A stretch of 40,562 nt of DNA from Trebouxia sp. TZW2008 (taxonomy: Eukaryota > Chlorophyta > Trebouxiophyceae > Trebouxiales > Trebouxiaceae), in contig BDIU01000458.1 of the NCBI GenBank assembly GCA_002118135.1, forward strand, positions 1 to 40,562. The letters run 5' to 3'. Under the pieces are notes generated by a model. That model was not told the DNA's origin. It searched no databases and saw nothing but the letters and a program-made list of their open reading frames with translations. The position numbers and the translations under genes were made by a program. Positions within the stretch are counted from its first letter, which is position 1; every line of letters begins with the position of its first letter. Below, in pieces: positions 31,352 through 40,562 of this stretch.

Positions 31352-32648
31352 ATAGCTGCAGCATATCACTGGCATTGCGCATGCTTTGTCTAGCCTCATG
31401 TGGTCTGCAAGGGTCTCTTTTGATGGCCTGAGCCTAAACTGACAATATGTATTGTATTGGCAGCTTTTGACACATGAGCTGCAGTGAATCGCCTCAAAAG
31501 TTGCTTTGCTGTCTGCCCAACATCACTAAATAAATGCACTACATCAATGTGCTGGACTTGATAAGCTTTAGATGCTGGTCTTCACGACATTGCACCAATG
31601 CAATCTAGACATTGTGTTGGCCAATGCAATGCCATGCAGTGTTACTTAGTTTGATGATCCGGAAGCAGACTCCCAAAACTGCACTGACGAGCAAGCTTTG
31701 GAAAACGCCGAGATCACACATCGTAGCAACATTCAAGCATTCGTGCCACGAGGAAACTGGTGGTCCAAATGGTGCAGCTGCATGCAGTGTTGTGAAGCTT
31801 CACAACATGACCGTCACTGCATCTGGGAGCACCCATGCAAGATGCTGTACAGATTGTAAGGTGAGCACTCGGCTGTCAGCATCAAGCTGTCTCAAGCCAT
31901 CATTGATACGCTAGCAATCAAGAGGTTAGCTTCTTTCACCTGCAGCTTGCCAACAGGCTGGGCCATAGAATCCTCTTAATGTTGTTGCTTGGGCAAGCAA
32001 GGCTCACTTCATCGCATGAATCTGACTTGACAATCTATGCGTGAGAGCTAGAGTCAGAAGTATGCGAGGCTGACCTCTCACATCTGCAAAGCTGGTGAGG
32101 AGCTCTGCCCAGTGCTGTCAGCCCTAGCAAGGCCAGCCTTTGCAGGTACATGCAAGTGATTCGGTCGTTCATAACCTGTCACATACAAAGTTGGCACCAA
32201 TTGCAAGCTGTTTGGTGCAGCTCGAGACGTCCAATGCAGCACAAGGCCTGTGCGTCCAAGGCATGTCAGCTTGCAGCCGGTGCAGTCCAAGGCTAAGCAA
32301 AGTCCCATGGCCATGCGCATGCATGCGTAGCTGCAGCATCCTGGAATTGGCATTGGTTTGTGCTGACAAGATAAAAGCTTAAAGACGGACATTAGGCAAG
32401 TCTTGCAACAACCTCCAACGCAATGAACGCATGTCGTGAGCGCTGATTGTGCGCTTAAATGCATCACACAAGGCTGTCATTGCCCACATCAAGCAGTTGC
32501 AGGCGTTTATGTCATCGCACGTGCAGGCACCTGCACATGCTGGCACATGTCGATTCGATAACGTCAAAAGTGAACTGGACGTCGTAGTGGGACCTGCGCG
32601 TACAGAGCACAGCGTACCACTGCTTGTGCGCGCTTGCCGATTGCTGAG
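31352..32648. other. Intergenic region before AUX1/LAX
   Basis: No gene is recognised. An open frame at 31612-31914 (+) has no recognisable motif. The last ~200 bases become CpG-rich and probably include the AUX1/LAX promoter. Confidence 0.45.
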
Positions 32649-35600
32649 ATGTCAAGCCCTTTGAAGCCTGGAGAGAGGCTGAATCTAATAGACCCTAGCA
32701 AGGCGTCTGCCGCTGACATTGATGGCTCGGGAACATCAGGACAAAAGCTTGTGCGCGTTTCGAAGACAAACCAAGAAGGTTTCGACGTGATTCCATTGGA
32801 CGTCGCAAAAGTCACAGGCAATCCAGAACTCGACAAATACTTGCCTGGTGCGATGACGTCACCGCAAACCTTGTGTACGCAAAGTCTGTGGCGCTCTGGC
32901 CCTTCTGAATTTGTTCAGCGTCTTTGAGCGTCCTCGTCGAAACATATATCAGCTATCCGTTGCAAAGCACAAGATGCCGCCCGCCTGAATATTGTATGTC
33001 GGTCCTTGCCGTGTAGTCAGCCGCGGGCCCTTGCTGATATGTCTGCAGTCAACGCATGAAAGCGCTCTGGCTTTGACTTTGTTGCACTGATGTGCCCATG
33101 CCAGCAAAAGCTCCTTGTCGTGCTTGCTGATCGTTGTGTATGTCTGTGACTCAGGCATTCCTTCCAATGACGACGTAGAAGGCGGAGTCAGAGGCGCCGT
33201 CGGCGGCATATTGCTTGAGCCTCTGCAGTGGCATCAGCTGTTGACACCAAAAGGATGGAAGCGCTTGACGACAGAAGGCCACACCTTCGCAGATGCCATC
33301 TTGACAGTTGCAATGGCTCAGATTGGTATGCATCAATTTGCAACACTTGCATAGCATCCTCTACTCCCTACCCAGCCTCAAGCTTGTGTCACTCCCTTGC
33401 TGTATCTTACACGGCCATTTTTGCAACTACTGCTGAACCACTACAAGCTTCTCCTGATCTCTGGCCTCAACAAAGGGCGAAGCAATGCATTGCAAATGAC
33501 CTGAACAACGCCCACATGGGTTTGCAAAGTAAGTGATGTTGGTGTGGCCTCATCAGATGTACTTGACAGGCATCGCAAATGATCCGATGAACATGCCTAC
33601 ATGTGACCGCAGGGCAAGTGATGTTGGTATGGCCTCACCAGATGTATCTGACAGGCATTACAGCAGGTGTCATTCTCATGGTGGCATCTGGCTGGTTCAA
33701 CATCTGGAGCATGTGGATCCTAGTCATCTTCTACATGGAACGCAAGAATGCTATGGTGTGGAATTTTCATCCACAAGTGCATGCACCCTCAGCTCATCCT
33801 GCATGATAAATGGTCATATCAGCAAATTTTGCAAAATTACCATCTGCAGATATTGCATGTGCATGCAGTTAGAGTTGGGGTTGATCAGATTTTCGCATCA
33901 CAGTCACCTGATCCAGCATGACTTGCTGATTGAGCATGGTGCAACACGGTGATGCTATTGCTGCTACTGTTGTCCCTCAGCCCTGTGACTGCTTCTGTGC
34001 AAGGCTGCACGCTGCATGATGTTTCTCACGCGCAATGTGTTTAGTCAGTTCACACCAGCCTCTCGTTTGATTACTAATCCAAAACGCCATGCACTGAAGA
34101 TCAAGGAGGGAACATGGTGGGAAGAAGGTGGAGTACGTCGCACAGTCAGCCAGCTGCATGAGGTTGTAGGATTTTTTTGGCGGGAAATGGCTGCAAATCA
34201 TCACCCAGTTCCTGGTGGGACTCAGCTTGCTGGGAACCTGCATTGCCCAAGTGGTGGCATCTTCTGGCAACCTATACTCCATTCACCCGCAGCATTCCAA
34301 GCGGTGAGTCACCTACTGCGGCGTAACATGCTGCAGTCACTATAAAAATCACAGTCAGTGAGAACCCTGCATGCTTTGATTCACCAAGCGCACTGCACGT
34401 ACAGCTCAGTTCTCAGTAGGACGCGGTCTGCTGGAAACCTGCATTGCCCAGGTAGTGGCGTCTTCAGGCAACCTATACACCGACCACCCTCAACACTCCA
34501 ACTGGTGAGCCACCTGCTGCTGCATAAGATGCTGCAATGATAGCTAGTATCAACCCTGCTCCGATCTTTCTTCTCAGCAACTGTGTTGCATTTTATTACC
34601 CAGCTTCTGACAGGGCTCAGCCTGCTGGGAACCTGCATTGCTCAAGTAGTGGCATCTTCTGGCCATCGATACTCCATCCGTCCCCAACACTCCAAGCGGT
34701 GCGATATTGAGGTCCTGAGCGGGCACCAAACCTTTCTGACGGCCCTATCAAGCTCTGTTGCACATATTAGTTTTGCACAGTTCCTTTTCCTGTCCTGATA
34801 GCCTGTGATAGTGATAGGTGCGTTTCTTGTTGTGTTGCAAACTTGCCAACATGCGTCAAATTGCATTGATGTAGCACCACAGTCAGCTTGCCAATCACTG
34901 TGATACGCAAATTTGCACTGTAGCAGATAGCCTTTGCCGCCTTGCTTCAGTTTGCTTAGCCTTCATTGCTTGTCATGTCACAGTTTCAATGTAAAGTCTT
35001 GACTGGCAAAGCACGCTTGTTATATAATCTACTGAAATGTGAGCTTGCTGCAGGACATATGAGCTAGCTTTTGGAGCTGCCTTGGTTTGCTTCTCCTTTG
35101 TGCCAACATTCCGACATTTCAGAGTGCTCAATGTGATCGGGCTGATTGGGACCACCTTTACAGAATGGTACACATCAGCATTGATGATGTTTGCTTGTTG
35201 ATGATTGCTGTACCAATGTGTCCTGTAAGTAGTAGACAGCATTTGCTTGATTCAAGTATCAGACAGTAACCGTAATGGTTATGCAGCTTACTGCTCAATA
35301 AATGCTGCATCATGACCAGTTATTGTTGCGTGGACTGCCCTTTGCACCTCAAGTCTGCTGTAGATACCAGGTGGTTATGCAATAGCTCATGTTTGGCTGC
35401 CTGCTACAGCAGATGCCAATGCCTGTATTGGGAGAAATCCTGCTGCACTGAAAAGCATTTTGTGAAAAGTGTTGCCAAAAGAGATGAGGGTCTGTTAGCC
35501 ATGCGATTCAGAGAATCCAGATTACCAAGTTGTGTATCTGCAGGTACATCTTCTCAGCAGCAGTGTCACATGGCAAGCAGCCAGGGTACCAGAATGGGAA

Positions 35601-38600
35601 CCCTAGAGGGCTGGAGAACTTTGCCATTGGAACAGCCACCTTGGCCAGTGGTGGACACTCCAATTGCCTGTAAGTGACTTAGCATCAACCATGCTGCAAC
35701 AGTTTGAATCACCCATGCCTTCCCTTGCCATGACAAGTTGTAATTCCACTGTGCAGCAGTCATTGCAGACATGACTTTGTATCATATTTGGAAAGTGAGA
35801 TGCGCCCAATGATTGCACTGTTCTCAACAAAGGTTTCCAAGGGCGCCAGAATACATGCAAATCTGGACTCCATGCAAGAGGCAAGCTGGTTGCCACCATG
35901 GCAGAACAACTTGATGACTCAATAGCTTTGATGCAATGCAGAGAAATGACACATTACATGTCTAAGCTGAATTGTGTAATTACTGTTCTGCACCGCAGGG
36001 AGATGATGGACTCAATGCAGGATGCTGGCAAGTATGACTGGGCCTTTGGGTTGGGCTTCATGTATAGCTACGTGCTTACAGTGCCTCACAGTGTGGCCAT
36101 CAACCTGGCATACCCCACTGAGATTGCAAAACAAGGTGAGTGCCTCATGCGTGAGATGATCTTTGCCATTGAATGACTGGGCCGTTGGGTCGGGCTTCAT
36201 GTACAGCTATGTCCTCACAGTGTGGCAGTCAACCTGGCCTACCCTACTGAGATTGCAAAGCAAGGTGGCCTCTTCACGCTTTATGTTGATTCTCACCCTG
36301 CATGATTCTTATCTGTTCCTGTACAGCTACGTACTCACAGTACCCCACAGCGTAGCCATTAGTCTGGCATACCCTACTGAGATCGCAAAGCCAGGTGACC
36401 TCTGCATGCTTTATGTTGATACTCAACTTTGCATGGATCCATATCTGTTTCTGCACAGCTACGTGTTCATAGTACCCCACAGCGTAGCCATCAGTCTGGC
36501 ATACCCTACTGAGATCGCAAAGCAAGGTGACCTCTGCATGCTTTATGTTGGTACTCAACTTTGCATGGATCCATATCTGTTTCTGCACAGCTACGTGCTC
36601 ACAGTACCTCACAGCGTAGCCATCAGTCTGGCATACACTACTGATATCGCAAAGCAAGGTGACCTCTGCATGCTTTATGTTGATACTCAACTTTGCATGG
36701 ATCCATATCTGTCTCTGCACAGCTACGTGCTCACAGTACCCCACAGCGTAGGCATTAGTCTGGCATACCCTACTGAGATCGCAAAGCCAGGTAACCTCTG
36801 CATGCTTTATGTTGATACTCAACTTTGCATGGATCCATATCTGTTTCTGCACAGCTATGTCCTCACAGTGCCCCACAGTGTGGCCATCAACCTGGCGTAC
36901 CCCACTGAGACTGCAACGCAAGGTGATCTCTTTACGACTGAGATTGCAAAACAAGGTGTTTTTTCATGCTTCATTATGTGGTCTGCCCCAGAAGTAGTGA
37001 TTTGTCCATTACAGCTATGTCCTCACATTGCCCCACAGCGTAGCCATCAATCTGGCATACCCTTCTGAAATTGCAAAGCAAGGTGATTTTCCATCCAGTT
37101 GGATCTGTTCCAAATCTGCTTGTGACAGCGCCAAGCCTCTTTTTGCAGTGCTGCACAGCGTGGCAATCAAGCTGGCATACCCTGTCTAGATTGCAAATCA
37201 ACATGACTGCGCCATGCTATAAATGGTGTGTCTTTGTTCCTTATCTGATAATTTCAGTGATGCGTTTCACACACATTGAGCACGTCCCCTGATTCCTGTT
37301 TGTCGTGACCTTGAATTTGGCAAGAGGCTGTGCTTTGGCAGCACTGCGCTGCAGTGAGGTCAATGGCACGGCTCAATCAAGACACAGCCTGTTGTCTGAG
37401 GGATCTTTGAATGTCCTCGCGGAGTCATGCATGAATCCTGTGCATCTTGCGAAGGTTTTTGTCTACCAGCCAAAAGCTGTCATGCAGCTTTCACGTCAAT
37501 CAAGCTTGTGATGATTTCTGCAGACAATGTATACGGAGTTTTGCCAATCACAGCAGTCAAGAAAGCTAGCGTGTGGATGATGATCTTCCATCAATTCATT
37601 GCGTGGAGTCTGTACGTCAACCCACTATTGTACATGTGAGCTGCTCCCCTGCTTGCTGCCTGTATTTGCTGCTGTTGAAGTTTCATATCTCAAATTGCCC
37701 GAGTCATATCTTGGAATATGCCTGTTGCGGTGTCTGCGACGTCAGCAACAATTGTGACAAGGTTACAGAAATGCTGCACCGCATAAACAGCCTTAACACT
37801 GCAAAGCTTGACTGCTGTACTTTCATCTGATTGATGTGATTCTCTGCCGTACAACTGCAATGCAAATTGCGCACTAAGCCACAGACTCACTGTGGCTGCT
37901 ATGCATCAGCTCTTACAAGTCATCGTGTCATGGCACGCAGTATATATACTGTGACTGTAGGTGGGAGAAGGCGATCCGCACCCATAAGAGGCCCTACTGG
38001 ATCAGACTGCCCTCGCGCCTCCCAGCAGGTCAGCCTCCCACTGTCGCCTTGGTTGTGTCAGCTTGTTTCTGCTAGGCTAGCAGGGATGGTTGCAATGCCA
38101 CTTTTGACACACCTGCTTGGCAAAACAACTTCAAGGCTTGCACTCTTCCCTTGTGTCAGTCCAGTTCAAAGGACTGCACTTTGATGTCAAGTTTTCCAAA
38201 ATGGTTCCTGGACACAACAGCTTCATGGCTCCCATTCTTCCCTTGTTTCATGCAAAGTCCTTCTGCAAGTCTCTGCTTTGCTCGCTAATATCACTCTACG
38301 CGCTGCTCACACCAATTCTGCTTTCAGGCGTTACTTGGTGATTCCTTGTGGTTCTCCTTGTCCCAAAGCTGCTTCCTGACACCATGCCATACCTGCAGTG
38401 CTGATCATGTCCATACTGATAGCATTACCATCCCATGCTATGTTGCACCGTTGCTCAAGTCAACACTGCTTTCTGACATCATGCAACTTTATAATGCGGC
38501 TATGCTCACGTCAGTATTGTTTCCTGTTGTCCCATCAATCTATGCTGCAGCGCTGCTTGTGTCAACACTGCTGTCTGGCACCACATCATTGCTGTACTGC

Positions 38601-39481
38601 ATTTTGACACTGCACAAATCTGTGTTGCAGCGTTGCTGATTTGGTTCCTGGGTGGTGCTGTTACCCTTCTACTCCATCATGGTTTTCTTCTGCTCAGCTA
38701 TCACGGGCCCCTTCACTGCCATCACCATTCCCTGCATGCTGTGCCACTGGTACATATGCGCCAATTCTGCTGTCTGACGCCACGATCCTGTGCTGCAGCG
38801 CTGCTGATTTGGTTCCTGGGAGTGCTGTTCCCCTTCTACTCCATCATCAACTCCTTTTTTTCAGCTATCACGGGTCCCTTTATCGGCTTCACCATTCCCT
38901 GCTTACTGTTCAACTGGTACTATCGTACCCCACAGCGCCGAGCCAACTGCCCAGTCCAACCCTCCAAGTAAGCTCTGAAACCATAGCTTCAGTCAGCACC
39001 ATGTCTGCTATGCCTGCACATTGTTTAACTGGCTTTACCGCACGCCGCAGCGCCATGCCAATTGCTAAAATCACAAGTTAGCACTAGTGCAGTGATACAT
39101 ATTGACTGCCTATCAGCATGAGGGTCAGCATCAATGTAAGTTTATATGTTTTTGCAAGTGGAGCTGCAAGTGAAAGTGCAAGCATAAGCAGAAGTGTCAG
39201 CGCAAGTGTGAATCCAGTGAACATATTACACATGTAATGCAGAAAGGAACGTGCACATGCAGCACATTCTGCACATGCTTGTCTCACAGCAAGACTGCGC
39301 ATGCAGATTTTGGGGTGCATATGGCTGGAAGCCAATCTTTGCCGTCAACATATTCATGACGCTGCTGTACCTGGTGTTTGAATTTGGTTTTGGGGTCGTG
39401 TACAACATCAAGTCCATTGTTCAGAATGTGGATACCTTTGGCGTTTTCCCAGACTGCTACCAGTGTGCTGCTAAGTCTTGA
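32649..39481 (+). CDS. AUX1/LAX-type auxin influx carrier homologue, 11 exons, about 538 aa
   Basis: Amino acid/auxin permease family carrier (proton symport of auxin or amino acids at the plasma membrane). Exons: 32649-32847, 33155-33325, 33613-33755, 34100-34303, 35054-35167, 35544-35669, 35999-36135, 37524-37635, 37961-38028, 38799-38967 and 39307-39481 (TGA). All phases match except exon 4, whose T7 run at about 34171-34177 gives one base too many. Alignable landmarks in order: AQIGQVMLVWPHQMYLTGI, FYMERKN, the Q-x-x-EV block, GTCIAQVVASSGNLYSI, VPTFRHFRVLNVIGLIGTTF then TEWYIFSAAVSHG, ASGGHSNCLEMMDSM, MYSYVLTVPHSVAI, MMIFHQFIAWSLY, LLIWFLGVLFPFYSIINSFF, and the C-terminal VDTFGVFPDCYQC, which mirrors the plant AUX1 end. 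The N-terminal ~90 residues are longer and hydrophilic. Exons 3, 4, 7, 10 and 11 carry tandem copies. Confidence 0.93.
33531..33585 (+). repeat. Upstream copy of AUX1/LAX exon 3 start
   Basis: It repeats ~48 bases of the exon 3 start (AAGTGATGTTGGTGTGGCCT against AAGTGATGTTGGTATGGCCT), 77 bp upstream of the intact exon. The acceptor has decayed from CAG to AAAG. Confidence 0.92.
34401..34698 (+). repeat. Two downstream copies of AUX1/LAX exon 4 end
   Basis: Copies 34401-34504 and 34593-34698 repeat the last ~105 bases of exon 4 (34198-34303), including GGAACCTGCATTGC(C)CA and the donor (ACTG then GTGAGC; AGCG then GTGCGA). The first intervening frame is disrupted. The intact exon comes first. 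Confidence 0.95.
36165..37195 (+). repeat. Array of about nine copies of AUX1/LAX exon 7 end
   Basis: After the intact exon 7 (donor at 36135), copies of its last ~75 bases with donor and ~55 bases of intron end at 36264, 36394, 36526, 36658, 36790, 36922, about 36955 (short), 37082 and about 37190 (decayed). Five of the units are spaced exactly 130-132 bp. Because 132 is a multiple of three, a frame stays open for 301 codons (36163-37068), reading as 44-residue repeats with a SYVLTVPHSVAISLAYPTEI core. Copies 3-6 resemble one another more than they resemble the parent. Confidence 0.97.
38320..38798 (+). repeat. Upstream copies of AUX1/LAX exon 10
   Basis: A near full-length copy of exon 10 starts at 38631 after GTTGCAG and runs to about 38757, 168 bp before the intact exon at 38799. 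It has one extra base near GGTGGTGC, which destroys the frame. Upstream, 38320-38630 holds several ~70-bp partial units with (G)C(T)GCAGCGCTGCTTGTGTC- or CCGTTGCTCAAGTC-like starts. Confidence 0.93.
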
Positions 39482-39494
39482 AGCTATATTGAAC

Positions 39495-39790
39495 ATCATC
39501 TGGCGCATGTCTGGATTGCTACCAGTGTGCGGCCAACTCTTGAGGCTACAGTGGACATCAAGTCACAATTTTTGGGTGTTCTCATATTGCTACTAGTGTG
39601 CCACAGAGTCTTGCACCTACGCCAGATCAATCCAACTGTGCAAACGGACACGTTTGCGGCGTTCCCGGATTGGTACCAGTGCACTGCAAAGTCTTGAAGC
39701 TACACAGGATGGCACATGCTTTGCCACACTAAGCTGAGGCCTTTGGCGTATACCCCATTGCCACCTGTGTGTTGCTAAGTCTTGAATCTA
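39495..39790 (+). repeat. Four downstream copies of AUX1/LAX last-exon end
   Basis: Fragments at about 39512-39546, 39571-39605, 39639-39697 and 39738-39788 resemble the terminal coding bases and stop (39418-39481). The third is best kept: it encodes VQTDTFAAFPDWYQC then TAKS and a TGA, against VQNVDTFGVFPDCYQC and AAKS in the gene. All lie beyond the functional stop. Confidence 0.88.
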
Positions 39791-40562
39791 CAGTAAGCAG
39801 CGCATGCTTTGCTACACCATGCTTTAAACTCATGAACAGAGCCTTGTTCTTATCTGTTTGCTGTTCTCAAGACTGAACTCAACTGTGGATGTTGCCTATC
39901 ACAGCAGAGTATCGAACAGTCTTTCATGTAGCTACAGCAATGTCAGTTGCAGTTGCTTGGACAAGCAGCAGCAACTGATTTTGCAACCCCAGCTTCTTGC
40001 AGTGTCATATCTTTTAGGGCATTGCTGTTTCATGAGGTCAACTGTTCAAGCTGTAAAATTCAACATGATTTGTCCATCCGGACTGATTAGGCATTTTTAT
40101 TTGGTTTTGGCACTAGTGTAGTAGGTACTTATAGTGCCTACAGGCAGGTCTGCAGCAGCGTCTCAAGACAATCTCTTGTTACTGACAGTGAACATTGCTA
40201 CAAAGCTGAATACCTAGATACCTGTGCATGTGTACACCACAGTATTGGAGTACAATGCACAATCACAAACTCACCAACATGATTATTTGACTCTCGGGCG
40301 CCTCATGACCCTCGACACATACCAAGAGTCAGCACAAGCCTGAGTGATCCTGAGTGATCACGAGCGTTGCCAAGGTCTGGCACATGTCATTGACGGAAAC
40401 TTTGTCAGTCTTCAATTTGAATGAATAGATTTGGTCTCAGCTGTCTGGCAGTATCAAAGAAGAGGAGTGCGCAGTGCCAGAGTTCAAAGTGCCGTTTACT
40501 AGGCCTGGCATCTACGGATTGCCCTCGTCTACGTAGACGTAGATATACAGCGTATATACGGA
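39791..40562. other. 3' flank of AUX1/LAX, no gene seen
   Basis: No coding or RNA gene is recognised. A TGTAA poly(A)-like word occurs at about 40052. Short direct repeats (CTGAGTGATC at about 40342 and 40352) and a CTACGTAGACGTAG palindromic stretch near 40530 are present. Confidence 0.4.

Noticed and set aside
31612..31914. 100-codon plus-strand open frame
   Set aside because: No recognisable motif, no phase-matched neighbours, and composition like the surrounding intergenic DNA.
35168..35232. Extension of AUX1/LAX exon 5 past 35167 (WYTSALMMFAC)
   Set aside because: It resembles the true continuation but runs into a stop with no phase-matched donor. Splitting the Trp codon at 35167 joins exactly to the next exon (WYIFSAAVSHG).
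36163..37068. 301-codon open frame as a separate gene
   Set aside because: It is the tandem array of AUX1/LAX exon 7 fragments and intron pieces; the frame stays open because the unit is 132 bp. Kept as a finding, not as a gene.
1..40562. tRNA, rRNA, CRISPR, prophage or insertion sequences
   Set aside because: No cloverleaf, rRNA core or regularly spaced identical repeats with unique spacers were seen. The tandem arrays are exon-derived. The genome is eukaryotic nuclear.

Overview
The window is nuclear DNA from an intron-rich green alga. Evidence: every gene recovered is split into many short exons with GT-AG junctions (usually GTGAGT donors and GCAG acceptors) whose phases join exactly. Five products are plastid proteins of the green lineage (a chlorophyll a/b-binding protein, an HPP-family membrane protein, a DUF3007 protein, the glycolate/glycerate translocator PLGG1 and TIC20), and one is an AUX1/LAX-type auxin carrier homologue. 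AUX1/LAX genes are known from trebouxiophyte algae and land plants, so a trebouxiophyte is my best guess, but this rests on recalled family knowledge only.

Layout, left to right: (1) a hexamer repeat at the left edge, then the 3' part of an ALMT/FUSC-like anion transporter on + (about 140-4743); (2) a convergent LHC-family gene on - (9129-6050, 8 exons, 303 aa); (3) an HPP-family gene on + (10231-12470, 6 exons, 272 aa); (4) ALG10, the ER glucosyltransferase, on + (13643-18727, 9 exons, 443 aa); (5) a DUF3007 gene on - (20752-19504, 4 exons, 200 aa), head to head with (6) PLGG1 on + (about 20947-28457, about 10 exons); (7) TIC20 on - (30358-28949, 5 exons, 239 aa), head to head with (8) a small coiled-coil gene on + (30544-31351, about 155 aa); (9) an AUX1/LAX gene on + (32649-39481, 11 exons, about 538 aa, with one T-run frameshift).

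The outstanding feature is not a gene. Six of the nine genes carry tandem duplications that straddle exon-intron boundaries. Where the acceptor side is duplicated, the extra copies lie upstream and the intact exon is the last copy. Where the donor side is duplicated, the extra copies lie downstream and the intact exon is the first copy. I find more than 20 such loci and no exception. Copy number runs from 2 to about 10 (PLGG1 exon 6 has six copies; AUX1 exon 7 has about ten), with periods from about 55 to 240 bp. Extra copies often carry frameshifts, stops or lost splice sites. The pattern looks like a mode of intron growth by boundary-spanning tandem duplication, and also a possible reservoir of alternative exons.

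Functionally the window mixes plastid metabolite transport (PLGG1, HPP), light harvesting (LHC), plastid protein import (TIC20), ER N-glycosylation (ALG10) and plasma-membrane or organic-anion transport (AUX1/LAX, ALMT/FUSC). There is no sign of a biosynthetic cluster. The two head-to-head pairs have under 200 bp between start codons and probably share bidirectional promoters. Gene bodies are poor in CpG and rich in TG/CA, while 5' ends are CpG-rich.
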